Part shown: positions 37,301 through 51,691 of the stretch, piece after piece
How positions within the stretch are numbered: position 1 is the stretch's first letter
How the letters are laid out: every line of letters begins with the position of its first letter
Assembly: GCF_036370855.1 (NCBI RefSeq)
Contig: NC_088102.1
Location: 16,969,001-17,033,000 of the forward strand
Source: Dromaius novaehollandiae
Lineage: Eukaryota > Chordata > Aves > Casuariiformes > Dromaiidae
Length of the DNA stretch: 64,000 nt
Direction: 5' to 3'
The notes under the pieces: model-generated
Seen by the model: the letters and a program-made list of their open reading frames with translations, nothing else
Told to the model about the DNA's origin: nothing
The model's database searches: none
Position numbers and translations under genes: made by a program

Positions 37301-40300
37301 GTGTTATTAGGCTGCTTCAGTGCTCCACTTATAATTGTTCTTTATACAGTGTCCCTTCCCATGCCAAATACCATCGCCATGGTATTTGTGCAACTGCCAC
37401 TAGCAGCTGTGCACCTTAGTTCTGGGATTTGCGAGTAGATGATTTTTCAGTTAAGCAATTATGCCAGCAGCCGACCCACTTTTTTTTCCCCTCCGTTTTG
37501 CCCAAATCACATTAGACATTTTTGAGTCTCCACCCCCACCCCGAAAAGAGATAAATTCAGAATACTGTTGTCGAATGGGACAGAACATAATGACTGACTT
37601 AGCCTGATCTTTCAGATACTCAACTTGGAGGTGAGACCCTTAGGTTCACATCCCTGCTCTGCCTAATGATTCATTCTTTACACAGAGTGAAATTGTACAG
37701 AAGGAGACTGAGAATTTGGCACCTATCTTTGCCACCCCTGCCCCAGTGCCTCCAAGCCCAGTACACGGGACAACAACTTGAATGTTTGGTATGGGTGTTC
37801 CTCTTCAGAAAAGTCTTCCGCAGCAGATTCTTTGGAGAATATCAGCTGTGTGGAGAGCTCTTACCTATTAACATTGCTGTGATTCAGAATGAAAATATGC
37901 TTAGAAATATGAACTTCTCCATAAGATGGAAATTTTGATTCCAATACATCGCCAGCCTGTTAGTGAGAGACCAGCTTCTGCTTCTGGCCAGCCTGTGATA
38001 ACAACCTCGGCTAATACTTGATTGATTTTCACCTGAGCACTTTCACACTTTTTTCCTTATTCATGTCCTCACATGTCGACGTTCCCAAGTCCATGCCATT
38101 ACAAGCTCTCAAATGCCTCAAAACTCTTTTGCTGCAATGTCTGTGGAAATTTGACAGTGGTTAGCCTCTGCTGTTCTGGCTGTGGCTTTGCATGCTGACT
38201 AATACTGCACTGTTGCTTCTGCGTGTTTCCCCCTCTGTCTGCACCCATCTGCTCTTCTGCTTGGGTAGTAACTTCTGTGAGGTGGAGATGCCATCGTTGC
38301 CCTGCGCATGTCACCTGCAGCATGGAGGAGCGCTGGTTCGCAGCTGGGACCCTGAGTCTTTGTGGAGTAGAAAGATACATAGCACAGCCATGTCTTCCTT
38401 CTTGGAAGAAAGCCTTTATACAATTACTCTGCTGCTCTGTTTTGTCCTTGAGGGGTTTTGTGGCTCTTTGTCAGAGCTCTGACAGCACTTTATAATTCTT
38501 GTGACCATACTGGTGGGACAGGGACATGACAGCTTCTGTCTTCTAAACAGCTAGGGAACGTGCTCCTGGTACACCACTGCCTGTTCAGAGCTGCAGATGA
38601 CTACTGTGTAATGAGGCCCATCTGTGCAGGGTATCATTTAAGTAGAGTGGGTTAATCAGTGGGGCAATGTGTCCTTTAATGCAATGGGCTGCACTGGGTT
38701 TGCAGAAATGTGTTTCCTTTGCGGTGTGTGTAGACTGTCAGCTAATCTAAGATCATCCAACTATTTTCCTTGGAGATATAGTTGAATCCATATTTGAACA
38801 TGGAGTTGTCTGGCTACAAAAGGTGCTGTTCAAGTGCCCACTTCTAATACAACAGCGATGGTGGTGCGTCTGAGGGGTAGGAAAAATGTTGTTCCATCCC
38901 TCACTGAACCTGAACGTAGCATCCTTCATATGGGAGGGAAAGGCAGGTCAGGTGCTGGGGGAGCATTCAGTCTGTTTTGCTGAAACTGCAGGTTCTTTTT
39001 TAAAATACAGACAAAATTTAAAATCGGATTGGATCTGAAGGGAATTGAGTTCAGTGTGGTAATTTGGGATTTATATATTTAAAAAGTATTATGTTTTTAT
39101 ACCAACTTTCTGGAAGTTGTATGGGGAATTGCCAGATTTATGACTGTTTGATCCTTTCATTGCTCATTCTGGGTTGTGGCTGTCTGTGCACACTGGGGTA
39201 GCTCTTGGGCTCTGTTGCTTTCTAGGTCGGTCGTCCAAAGAGACCACTTCTTATTGCGCTTAGAAGTGACTGTGTATTGCTGATCTTAACCATATATGTT
39301 TTGCTTCCTTAGTATGCATAGTCTTAGTCCAGTTTTTACACGGTTATGGTAAATTTATAGTGGCTCTGGGATTTAACACAGGAGAAAGAGAGTAGAGAAA
39401 AAGCATGCGAAGAGGTTCATTTATAGGCATTTTAAGTCCTGCCTCTCAAGCAGCAACACAATCCCAAGATGGAAACTGATTTGACTTTTGGATAAACTGA
39501 CCTACTCGCTCATTCACGTTTCTCCAGGCATCATACATTTCAGTCTGCAGATGGAAGTGTTTTGAGATGTTCTTACAATTTCTAGGGATCATGCAAGTCG
39601 GCAAAAGGCAAACAAGGCTGTTCCAAACAGCTAGTAGATCGGTTCCCTCCCTGGAGTGCACTGACAGCATTGCTAACTCCTAAGATGTTCCTCTTCTTCT
39701 GTCCCCTGGTTGTTTTTACCATTAGGGGCAAATATCTGCAGGCAGTTGGCTGCATTTGGATCACTATTGCAAATGGGGGTCACAGCATAGCTTGGACTAC
39801 TGGTCTTCAGTGAATATTCTATATTAGCAGCTCTGCAGGGTTAGCTTGATGCAGAGTTTCTGTCCCTTTCCTCCTCTTTCACTTAGATTTTCATCCCGTC
39901 TCTGTTCTTCAGCTTTTCTTCATGTTGCATTCCTGTGTTATGATTCCATACCCCTGTTGACCTCTAATTTGGAAGGAGAATTTGAACCATTTTTTCCCAC
40001 TTCTTTTCACTGTGATTTCTTCACCTTTCTTGCTTGCATTTACCGTAATCCTAGAAATACTGCTTAGTGTAGTACAAATTACGATACAGAGAAACTGCAG
40101 AACTAGAGGAATTTTTTGGCCATATGGACTAATTGTGGATTTATACTAGCTTGAGTGCAAGTGGGATCTGGTTTGGCCCTGGAGTATATTAACTAGATTT
40201 ACACTATTAGGATGATGTAAATGGCAGTGGGTTGGTAGATAAAACCACTTCATTGCAAGTCTAGCAGCAAGAGTCCCCGGAGGAATCATAATTAGTTGAG

Positions 40301-43300
40301 GGAAAATGCTGCTTTATATTTTCCAGTAGTTGGGGAGCAGACAAATCATCATGCACTCGACCATGAGAGATGGCTAACGTGTTGAAAAGTGCGTTCTATT
40401 CAGCCAAATTGTGCTTGAAAATATTAGCTAGCCTCTTCTTTGCATTGCACAGTTGTAACTGAGAGCAGAAACTAGATCAGTGTGTCAGTCTGGGAAGGAA
40501 ATCTCTTGCTAGGGAACTGAGAGTTTAGAGGGAAAAAAAAGTGTAAGATAAATTGGACACAAAGGGAAGTTATATTAAAGCTTGAGCTAGTGATTTCTAA
40601 AAATCTAGCTGCAGTTTTGTTCTTTGCTGTTTTCCGTGCTGACTATTCTGGACTAATTCCTGTTCAGCAAACATCTGCCAGGCATAATAATTTCAAGCAT
40701 TAATCCTTACAGGAATTAACCAGCTTGTTAGTTGATGACCTGAACTCTAGATAGTTTCTGGGGATTATTGCTATTTAAATCTTACTCACCTTCCAAACGG
40801 TGGCAGCATGCTGTGCTGTTTTTCTTTTTTTTCTTTTGCTTGGTTGGTTGTTCCCCCCCCAGTCTGACTGGTCTTTAGATCGCCTTCCTCTCTCTTGCCC
40901 CTGCCGTGTGGTTGGAGGCAGAGAGGAAATCCTGCTCTGCCTCTGGCACGAGCAAGAAGGAACCCGTCGGTTTCTCCTCCCGCCAGACTCATGTCAGCCG
41001 CGCTGCACAGCGCTAACGCCACCCGGCACGGGCACCTCGAATTGTGCTTGGGCTTCCCATAGGGGAGCGCTGATAAAATCGCCACAGACTTTTACCTGTC
41101 TTTTTTTCTGGAATCCCCAGGATCTTGGTAAGGTTTTTGCAAGATTTGTTAATTTTGTTTCTTAAGGAAATGAGGTTGTCGCGACCATGCTGTGTGTCTG
41201 TGTTTGTTTCTTTTCTGGCTTCTAATAACTTTTTGAACTCATTTTCCACTGTGCATTAAATTTGCTAGGAAGCTAGAAGCGTTTTTTTCCTCTAAATCTC
41301 ATGGAGTTGAATTATAACGAGAAGGAGATAGAAATAAGTGCATTAGTGGGGGAGGGCAATGGTTGAGCACTCCGGCAGCACCCGGCTGCCTGCTTGCGAC
41401 ATGCACAAAGATCAGCCAATTCACGCGCTTGTCTCCAGAGAAGCCCCATGTGTCAGCTTCTGCTTGGTGGAAGTGTCGCGGGGCGGTGGCAGCGAGCATG
41501 TTTGGGTTGGGAGGACCTGAGGACACGGACACTGTCCGATGAAATGAGGCCTGATGAACTCTGGGAGCAGCAGATTATATTGTTGTGTGCAGCCAGGATG
41601 GGACTGTCTCCCTAATGTGAGACGGGGAAAAAGCCCCCAAAATATCCCTGCAATGGTGCTCGCCATTGACTACAAGGCAAAGGGTTAGAGATAAGGAGCA
41701 GCCAGTGAAATTAAGAGGGAGAGTGTCTTTTGGGACCTGGGAGTGTTGTATGGCTCAAGACATGATATCAGCTTTTACTGCCCCAAAGTGCTCACTGAAT
41801 TGGGACTGCTGGGATCATTTCCCTAGGGTTTGTTAAGTAGTGTGGTTTTAAAATCCCATTTATCACTATAGAAGCATGATCTAGGTGTATGCAGGAGGTT
41901 AAAAGGAGTTTAAAGAAATGCAATTTTATTTTTAAGTAGGGAGTATAATTTGCACGTAGCTTTGTTACTTGCGTTGTGCATGTTGAGCGCTTTGCAGGAA
42001 ACATCTGATCATTGCAGGCTCTGCTGTGCTGCAGTTTGGCGGTGATGCCCTGCCACAGAGCCTGTTGCATTTTTCGTCCAGAAAGGTGATAACTTGCTTT
42101 GCCTGTTTCCTGAGCCAACCTTTAGCTAGGTGCCTGCTGAGCCCTGGACTATGAATTCAAAGTAGAAATAGTGTGGGAAAATTCAAGTGACATGAAATGT
42201 CTTTAGAATATAACAAGTGTTTGTGGTATCCTTAAAAAATTGACACATTTTTATTCTGAAAACTTTTTTGTTTTTCTTGGAGATTACTGTGGAAAGATTG
42301 GTATTTTTTTAGATCAAAACTAACTTTATGCCATGATGGAAATATATATTACTCCTTATAGAAGAATTGTTTATTACTTGGTTTATAAAAATCTATACTA
42401 TCTTTACTCCTTTTACTTATTCCGAATGTTTGAGAATCATTAGACTTCTGACATGTCACTACGCAAACGTGTTTGTCCCATGTGTCAGTGTGTGTTTGTG
42501 CAGATCCTCGGCTGATGTAAACCGCTATTGCTGTGATGGTGCCTCTGCCTTAGCTCTCTGTTCGCCGACAGCCCCAGAGATGCATCCCATAGGAGTCAGG
42601 GTGGGAGTTGCAAAGGAAGAAGGCGCTGGGCTCCTGTTGGAGTCTAAATAGATCTGAGCCTCTTAATCTTTTCAGATGTCCATGGGAAAAAAAAGAGCCT
42701 TGGTTTATTGTAACATTCTTTCTGAAAGATGATTAAAATCGGATGATGTAAGAGTGAGACGAATAAGCATCGGCTTTACTCTTACTGCTGAGCACAATAA
42801 TTATCTGTGAGCCCAGCTTTAAATAACTCCCTGATCGTTCTCACTAGAAGTGTGCTGCTGACAAACACAGTTTAAGGCAGAGTCCTGCTGTCACTTTAAT
42901 TGAAGACAAAAACTACAAGTAGCTTCAGTAGGAGCAGGTTCAAATCCCCTTTAGGTTCATAAACTATAGGACTTCAGCCTTCAAGTGTGCTAAAAAGATG
43001 ACTAAAAAGATAATCTGTTTCACCATGCATTTTTCATCCCTGTTACTGTGAAATCCTAGGCTACACAGAGCGCCTAAGTTGTTGAGATGCTCTTTACAGA
43101 ACCGAAAGTATGCTCGAACTCCAACGGCTGGTAGGAGTGGTCTTTGCGACTGAAAGCAGATGCCTTCTTGGTTATTGACCCACAGTGCCTAGCGAATACA
43201 CGCAGTGGGTGGGTGACAAAGATACGGAAACTGCGAAAGTTCAGGCAAAAATGAGTCATGGAGAAGCACTCAATTTTACTCAATTCCAGAAATGCTCTCA

Positions 43301-45679
43301 ACTGTTCTAAATTAATTTAGATGCAGTTTCTGGTTTGCAGTGGTCTACTTCCTTTCTGTGGAAAAAAGAGCTTGGGGATAAGGTTGCTGCCAGTTCCAAT
43401 CATTTACTGTGTTTGGGACGTAGGCAGGCCACGTTTCCCCCAGAGTCTGGATTTGTTTGAACACAAACCAGTGCCACTTTGCGGTATAAAGCTTGGCATT
43501 ATCAGTTTAGTGCAAATATTAGTTTAAATTATGTCTGAATTGCTGGCTGTTTAGGTGTAGCTTTACTTATCCTGGTGTATGTTTTTGAGGGCATTTCAGG
43601 GTTTTTGCTCTTGCGTTTTTTTTTTCTTTATATAAACAAATCTTTCTGTTTGGTACAAATAAAAATCTGCTAATTTTTCCACAATCATATATCCTGATCC
43701 TAGGAAAATCACACACTTAATTAACAAGTTCAGTATTTAGAATTAGGGTTGTCCTAATTACTTGTCAGCTTCTTTTGGGGTCTCGCTCTTTCCACATGTA
43801 AGTAGCTCATCGGCATCATCCTGCCGATAATGTTCAGATGGACGGAAGTGAGAAATGTTATGGTTTGGGGAGTTGGCCCTTCAGGTGTTTTTCTAAAGGG
43901 GATAAAAGATACTGTGATCCTAGTATATATTTGCTTAGTACTTGTAAATGACTTTTTTTCTAATACTTATTTCTAATAAGTATTTGGCTAACAAGGTTTA
44001 TTAGTTTAAAAGTCTCTTGCCTCGACTCCCCAGGGAATTGCTGGGCTCATACGCTTCTGGCTCAGGGCGTCCCACCGGGAGCCTGAGGTTTGGTGCAATG
44101 AACCCTCCTCTCTGGTGTGAGACACTCTTCTGAGTCCCAGCACATTTGCAGGCCCCTTGCTGAGGCTGCCTGCTCTCTCATTGAGCATCTCTGGCTCCAG
44201 GCAGTGAGGTGAGATGTGTGTTAGAACTAGCGCAGCTTGCACAGCGCACTGGAGATGCAGCTGCAGGCTCTGATTGTCCCCTCTTCCCTCCACCCCACCC
44301 TAACTACACACCGGTGCGCTGCTCTCGCTGCTGGATCCCTCCTGATGCGTAGCCTCTAGTCTCTTCAGGACAGAGGTGTTATCCTTTTAACTGTAAAACA
44401 CTTCTGCGCGTGCCGCATGCTGTGGAGAGAGCACTGTTTGTCCACTGCTTAAACACATTGGGGTCCTGGTTATGAAAATGGCCCTGGGGAGTTACGGTGT
44501 GACAAACCACGCGCAAATGAGATGAGCTGCTGCCAGCCAGCCAGGGAAGAGACCCACTTTCTTAACAGAGTGATGACATCTAACCAAAATTAAGCAGTGC
44601 AGACGGAGTATCAGGAATCTCAGGGAATTACCTGGGAGCACTCTACAGCTTAAAACTAATATGGAGAATCTATTTGGCAAGTAATTAGGAATAACCATAC
44701 ATTCGAGAAAATCATAGATTGTCCGTGTGCAACATATGACCAGCAAAAGAGGAACAATTTATCCGGTATATTATTCACTCTGAATTTTTCACCTATCTCT
44801 AGCCAAGACCCAGGTACTGTAGGGGATTATTGGTTGGTGTATCAATGCTGTGACTGGCACCTGGTACTGAAGGAGGATCATACAGTCTGTGGAGGACAAG
44901 TGGGAAATAATTAAATACTTAAATCCTAGCCTCCAGAAACCATGAGTCTAATGCTGTTGGCTTGCTGTGCTTTTTCTTTGGTTGACTGATGGTAAAACTT
45001 AGGGAGCTGAACAAAGTTGAAAATCTGGCCTATTTCAGCAGCTGGGTACAAGTTCACAAGATGAAGATAGCTGGTAAGCTAGTAGATACCATTTATGGGC
45101 AATTTCAGAAGTGAAAAACTACCCTGGATATGAAGAATGATGTTTTAGAGCAGAGGTGTTTAACCTGAGATTTCCTGGGCTGCTGCTGAAGAGTCTGTGA
45201 AAGGTAACTGGGAGAAGCAAGTCTTATCATTAAGCTTAAAGTCACTAAACAGAGATCTGCATCTCCATAGAAAAACTTTCAGGGATGCTTTAATTGGAAA
45301 ATGGTGAAAACCACTCTCTGTAGTGTTCAAGCCACTAGCCTAGTACATGAAATACCAATTCCATTCGTGTCCTGTCCTGCTTTCCTGTAGTGCCTAGAAG
45401 CAAGAAACAAGGCACCTTTGAACCTGAGGTGGTTTCTAAAAGGAGGATGGATTACTGCCTTACTACCCAGGGGCACTGACTGAATAAATGCTCTGACAAT
45501 CATTTAATGCATCAATAATGTGGGGATAGAGGATCAAAATCTAAGACATAGCTAATATAGATGCTCTGTCTTCCTAGTGGTAAGAAGAAATTCTGGACCA
45601 TTACTAAATCCTGCATTTTACTAATCTAGTTGAATCATGGTAGACCTGCTTGTCTCCTAGAGCCACCTGGGGAAACAGA

Positions 45680-45682
<3 letters not shown>

Positions 45683-45713
<31 letters not shown>
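45683..45713. repeat. (GT)n microsatellite
   Basis: About 15 perfect GT dinucleotides in SYNE3 intron 1. Likely length-polymorphic. Confidence 0.95.
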
Positions 45714-45715
<2 letters not shown>

Positions 45716-47173
45716 ATTTGTAATGAAGGGTCCTCTCCAAAACTTTTTTTTCCAAATGGTTTTGAGTTAAAAATGCTGCAGTCAGATATACTGACTGTTG
45801 TTGCTGATATCAAAAGGGCAGATTGCCCCAGAACACAGCTCTGCCCTACTTGCATGCGATGATTCCATTCAGAAATGTAATTATTTTAAAATTTTGATCC
45901 ATTCTTTTAGGAAACGGCTTCTTAGACCTGGAAATTATATATTTGCCAAAGGAGGTTTAAAAAACAACGTGATATCCCATTTACACTGGTTCTCACCAAA
46001 GCCTGAAATTAATCTTTAAACATGTGGTAGAAAAAACAAGGCCTTTTCAGAATTGGCCTGACCCAGCACGTATCTGGCAGACACGTTTTCAGTCTGCTTT
46101 TCAGTTTTATTGATCAATTAGATATGAAATTGTCTGGTGTGATCATGTTGTGGCAGACTGTCTTGCACTATCCATAGGCTTCCCATGGGTATTGTTTTGT
46201 AAGGGAAAGGGAATGGTTGTGACAGGCATGAGTGCCGTATGCACTGTAGGTGATGTTACTGTTTCTTGGCTGAAGGGGATACTTGTAACTAGGATTTGGA
46301 TGTGATTATTCCAAAAGCTATTTATTCTCTCTCTTATTAATTAGGACAAACAATCACTGACTGTCATAAACATTCACTTCAGATAACACAGGAAAAGGCT
46401 GTCCTGGAAGATGGCCAAGATGTTAGGATTAGTGTTTGAGCCTTAAAAAGATTATGCTGGAAATAGCAAAACTTTTTATTTGCAGTCTTGAGGGCTTCCC
46501 ATTTAGTTGTGCAGTTCAGCTTTGCTGTATGTGGGTGTAGTTCCCCAGGGCCTTTTGGTCCCTTGACTGGCAAAGCATCTTCTAATGGTGATTCAGAATA
46601 GCATCTCCTGGAGTGGGCCAAGAATATGCAGCTTTGGAAAGACAAAGATCAGTGCTTCGCCTCTGGGATGTAATCTGTGGCAAAGATTGGCCCTCCAGCC
46701 TAGCCTGGAACAGTCCAGTCGGAGCTTCCAACTCTGCCCCTTCTCTGAGCTCTTCTTACAATATCCAGGGCAGCTGAAAAGTTATTAAATTACTCCAGGA
46801 ACCAAACAATTCCCAGAACCACAACTGCTTCCACACTCGTGCATTTGTATAAAATTTGACACACTCCAGTGTCTTTTATAATCTTTCTCACGTGCAGTGC
46901 TGGAACTTTGATTTCTACCAAATGGAAAAGCTTATGAAAAGTTTGAAATCTTTTCAATAACGAGAAAGCGGTCTCCCTAATGGTGAGTTATTTGAATTTC
47001 CTGGAGCATTTTTGTACTTTATTTTTGTAAGAACTGGGTCCTGGAAGTTACTCAAGTAGTACACGAACATAGGAATCCAAGACATACTGAAACCATTTAG
47101 AAGCCTGTGTTTTATAAATGTAGGGTTTAAAAGAATGCTTAAAATGGGAGAGGCTGTGAGAAATGTTTTAAGC

Positions 47174-47190
47174 GGGGGGGGGGGGGGGGG
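47174..47190. repeat. Poly(G) run of 17
   Basis: Seventeen consecutive G residues in SYNE3 intron 1. This is the longest of several pure-G runs in the window (others of 14, 14, 13 and 10 at 14273, 29324, 29885 and 54296). Confidence 0.9.
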
Positions 47191-50100
47191 AAGCAACAAG
47201 ACTTGGTGGAAAGAAAAAAAAGTACATTAGGAAACATTGCAAAACAACAGGCTAATCCTACCAAAAAGACACTGTGCTTGTGTAATAGTTTTAAAAGCTC
47301 TCAGTAGTACTTAACAAATATTAAATAAGTAAACCTCACAATAGCCTGGTGGGGGTTATTGGATGCAGTAGAAAGACAGCTAAAGCAGATGCACTTAAAG
47401 AAGAAGTGCTCTGAGAAATTCGGCTCTGTGAGTGCTGGCTGGATCACATGGTGGATGGTCTGTACCTCCTGCTGCCTTGTGGTCTGCCCTGGAGAGCTGG
47501 GCATCTCCGTATCTCTGAATGTCCCTGCTACCATGTAGTGGCTCCATGAGCTATAATGCAGACCAGTCAGCTTATTATTCTGATTTATCTGCTCGTGGGA
47601 CAGCGAGCGTGCCCCCAGCACCCTGTCCGCTACCTGGTCTCCTCTGGCTGTTCGGGAGCAGTCGTCTGACCTCCTCCTCATGAAACTGTTTCGTGACTGG
47701 ACAAAAGGGGGTGAGCGCAGTGATGTTGGCTGGAGGGAGGTGTCCACTGCCATAGGAATTGACTTGTCCCTCTGTCAAAGGTGTGGATATCCCACCCATG
47801 GTAACTGAGTTGCATGCCCGCCATCGGCCCACCGCGATGCACAAGCTGCGCCATGGATGTGCAGGGCGATACAGCCTCTGGATGTAGTGCAGGTGCTGTC
47901 CTGAGTCAGTAATGCTCAGCACCTTGAAACATGCTTCTTGCTTGCCTGTACTAAGTGACTGCATCATGGCATTTGGGGAAACAGAATTGGTCTTTGCTCA
48001 GTGGCTCATTATTTATGCCAGAACTTCTCATGCTTAATTATTACTCTCATTTAGTAATATACGTATACCGGCTTTAAAAGCTTTCTGCAGTGTCAGTATG
48101 CCTTCCACAGTATGAATTAATAAACTAATTCATGGGGCATTAAAATGACAAGAGGCTGTTTAAACAGCTACATGCATTTGAAAATGTCTACGATAAAAAT
48201 GTATTTTGTTTTCTGTACAAATTTCTCAGAGGGTTGCATCTGTTTGTTTTTTAGCAGAGGCTTTCCCTGGCACAGTGGATCCTAGCGACTGTGCCTGTGA
48301 CTGGGACAGGGGCTGTCACACCGTGGTACCAGTAGTCCTAACAGTACATCGCTGCTTCAGGCAGGTCCATTAATGTTGCCTTTACACAGCTAAACAGCTC
48401 TATCTGGCTCAGGAGCTGCTATTTCTCCTTTGTGTTTCTTGTACTGAGCAGAGCCCTGTATTTCATCTCCAGAAATATTGCTCAATCCTTTAGTCCCAAC
48501 GATAAAGCAGAAAAGGGTAAATACTTCTGATTCATAACAAACACTTATCCAGTAATCATCCCAGCTTTAGGAGATTTTGCCAAAAGAAGATCAAGATATT
48601 GCCAAACAACTGTTGTCATCAGTTGTTTTTCTTCCCAAGCAGGCAATAAGTTAGAAAACATACTTTTTCCCCACAGGTATCAACCTGTGCCTTTAAATGC
48701 CTGGGAAGAGAAAGTGGGTTCCAGAGCAAAAGACTCCAGGACATTTCAACTAATTGCTTCAGCTGGGGTCTGACTGGCCCAGGGTGGAGGAAGGAGGACA
48801 CAAGCGGTCTCAACAGGCCGTCCAAACGCGTATCAGGTATTGTAGGCCATAACTACCGTGAAATCCACCTGGGGACTGAGTCAGAGCTCATGCTAAATCT
48901 AACTGTTTTGTGGCTATAGATGTAGGAATTGGTCAAAATCAGTAAGTGATGTTAGGCAGACAGCTGGAAAAAACAAGTGTTTCTCTTCCTTTGCAAACTA
49001 CTGACCTCAATATTGAAATGACTTTTTTCATGGCCTTTTATGTGGGCTGCCTAAGTGGAATGTCTGTGTGTGTGGGATGGGGATCAGCATTTCTGTGTTC
49101 ACTGGACAGAAAACCCTTACTCTAAGAGGACAGAAGTGTGAGGAGGAGTATGAGTGGGGTTTTCTTCATGTTAGACTATAGTAGATTTTCCAGTGCTTCT
49201 CAACCATGTTTGATTGCCCTCCATGTTTTGTGAGAAGTAAGTCTGGGGTGACGTAATGGCCTCTTTTGGCTCCTCTGTGACTGGAGTCCTGAAGCCAATT
49301 TTAATTATGATATGGATGTTGCCAGAGATAGAAACCTCTCCTAGGAAATGAATGTCACTCCTCATCAGAGTCCGTCTGGAAAATCTACTGTGAGGTTTTT
49401 GTTTCTCAGTAGTGTAACTGGAGTCACTGCAGCTTACACTCGTGCATTCAGTGCCTGCTTGCCCAGGCAGTATAAAACAAGGAAAGTGGATAGGAAGCAG
49501 TTGCACAATCAGCTGATCAGTCAACTGCAGAGATGGGAGTTCTTTTATGAGAGTTAAATTATTATAGTTTAGAAACATCAGCTGTAGACCAGTCCTTGTT
49601 GGAGAAAGACACAGCTATCTAGCAAGCAACTGAAAGTAACACTACTCAATTAGCCAGCTTCATCGTTAGGACTCTTGATATGTAAGTCAATGATTTTAGC
49701 TTTAATTACATATCCTATCATACTCTTTATATCTGACCGAGGGAGTAGCTGCCGCATTCCACGCCACCCTCACTAAGTCCAGTGCATCCTGTTCTGTTCT
49801 TTAATCATTTCAAGGCGAGGTCAGGTTTTTTTAGAACAGCCCTCTAGCTCTGAGGGTTACAGCTGTGGATTTTGTCTCTTCTGATGTCTCCCACTTACAG
49901 AATAATTCCCTCTTCCGTGTAAATGCAGCTCTACTTGTCTGTGCATTGAGGTTTAACCCATTTTCTGTTTCTTCTAGTAATTCCTGTGCGTAGGGTAGTA
50001 GGTGCTCTGTAGATGCAGTTTTCTCACTCTGTACAGGAACCTGTTGAGCATAAAGCCTGCTGAAGGCTGGGAAGCAGCAATTGAGACCATCTCTGTTGCC

Positions 50101-51533
50101 AAACATCAATGTTGTGAATACAAATGTCCCTTGTCCTCCACGACGTGGAGAGGAACATCAGCAGGATGGTGGGAAGCTTTCTGCCGGTGGGCAAGAGCAG
50201 GATGCTGTCCTCTTGTGGTGACAGCTTGGTGACCTGGAATTTCAAGTGGTTACAAAACACCACTGGCCCAGCTTCATCAAGGGCCATGCTTTGCCTCTTA
50301 CACTGAGCAGTTTCTTCCACATGAATTGTCTCAGGGAAAGAGGGGTCTGTTACAGGGTCGAATTCTGTACAACAAACTTGGGTTCAGTAATTAACTCTAA
50401 AACTTTGTGTTGAAAAAGATTTCCATGATGAATAACGAAGAGGAAAAATATTTTAATTTACAAGAAGCACTGTTGCTTGGCTGGCAGTAGCTGTAGGATC
50501 TGATCCAAAAACCGTTTATATCCGTGGCTGTCTTTTTGTTCACTTCAGTGAAGCTGACCTACAGAGGGCTTTATTATGATTTATCGTTACTAATCAAGTT
50601 TAGTATGGCAATGCCTAAGGCTTAGCATAGGGTGGCTTTCCTTTTTGTTTGAACAGGCACAGAGGATACCATCTGGGCTGCCAGGAGCACGTGCTTTAAA
50701 CAGACAGGACACAAGAGTGCATCAACAGAGTGAACGGTGCAAGCAACCATCGTGTCTGCTCCTTGCAGTGGGGCAGGGGCAACAAGAGAGGAAAGTGAAG
50801 GGAGGGGAAAACAAAAACTTCTATGCAGTGGAGAAGAGCCTGATATGGAATAAAAGAGGTGGCAAAAGAAGAAATTCATAAGTGTTGATAGATGTTTCCG
50901 TGTGATGGCTTACTAGTGATTCGTCTTGGCAGTTGCTGGCCAATTCCCATTGTGTTTGTGTCCCAGACTCGCTGCGCACGCATTCAGATAACCTCTGCAC
51001 AGCCTCAGCAGAACAAGCTAACCGACGGTCTAAGCATCTGATCCTGATCTCACCAGCTTTAAGGGGTTTATATACCTCTAAGTTAAGCATGTGCTTAAAT
51101 GTTCTGCTAGCCTGGGGTCAGAGGCTCAGTACATGAGCCTGGAAGGGCTTAGAGAAAGTTTTGTGCTGAGTAGGCCCTAGGAAGAGACAGTATGTTTGTA
51201 ACTGGTATAGTCAATCTGAAGGTACCATGAACACCAGATTAATCTCATTTGAAGGCTTTGAATTAAATCCATTTGTTGTAATGGAGCCTCCCACAATTCC
51301 CCACCTACTTTTTATTTACTGGTAGACTTTTATTTGAGAAAGCTGGAATGTGAATGTCTACTCTGTGCTCTGCTGAATCGTGATACTGCTATATGGATGA
51401 GCTTTTTTGGTATTATTATTAAAAAGAAAAGCCACAGTAGTTTCTCCTCCTTGCTCCTTTAGATTACCTTGGATGCTTTCCTGTTTAGGTCTTAATCAAA
51501 AACTTCTTACTTCCGTGTTTCTTATCTTTTCAG

Positions 51534-51691
51534 TTTCTTCAAATGCAATGACTCAGCAGCCACAGGATGAATTTGACAGTAGCGTGGAGAATGCAGAAGC
51601 TTGGATGAAGGCTATCCAAGAGAGGCTGAGGATCAATGACAACACCAAGGGACCTCGATCTGCCCTAGAAGCCAGACTGAGAGAGACTGAG
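51534..51691 (+). CDS. SYNE3: SYNE3 first coding exon (residues 1-48)
   Basis: The acceptor TTATCTTTTCAG is followed by 14 bases of leader and then the ATG at 51548. The exon encodes MTQQPQDEFD through LRETE and ends in phase 0 at a good donor, GAG|GTAAGG. The region begins the first spectrin repeat, the plectin-binding repeat of the alpha isoform. The ATG chosen has a fair Kozak context and matches the start known in mammals. Confidence 0.94.
51543..51551 (+). promoter_or_regulatory. SYNE3: Two-codon upstream ORF overlapping the SYNE3 start codon
   Basis: ATG CAA TGA begins 5 bases before the nesprin-3 ATG, in another frame. Its stop overlaps the main start as ATGA (51548-51551). The upstream ATG has C at -3 (weak); the main ATG has G at -3 and A at +4. 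Leaky scanning or termination-reinitiation would be needed to reach the main start through this arrangement. Confidence 0.6.

Larger units (their letters stand above)
29831..51533 (+). other. SYNE3: Large SYNE3 intron 1
   Basis: A 21.7-kb intron if the leader exon call is right. Ends are GTGAGT and TTATCTTTTCAG. It has no recognisable exon or RNA gene. It contains an AT-rich imperfect palindromic block (31780-31858), two 19-20-bp tandem duplications (32571-32608 and 34347-34385), a (GT)n run (45683-45713) and a 17-base G run (47174-47190). A GGTTCAAATCC match at 42937 lacks the rest of a tRNA. Long first introns of this kind often hold enhancers, but none can be named from the sequence. Confidence 0.55.

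Noticed and set aside
42937-42947. tRNA B-box match GGTTCAAATCC
   Set aside because: The only A-box-like sequence is about 15 bases upstream, far too close, and no cloverleaf can be folded.
47301-47967. Minus-strand frames of 130-150 codons in SYNE3 intron 1
   Set aside because: Overlap in two frames, no known motif, no splice context; taken as chance.
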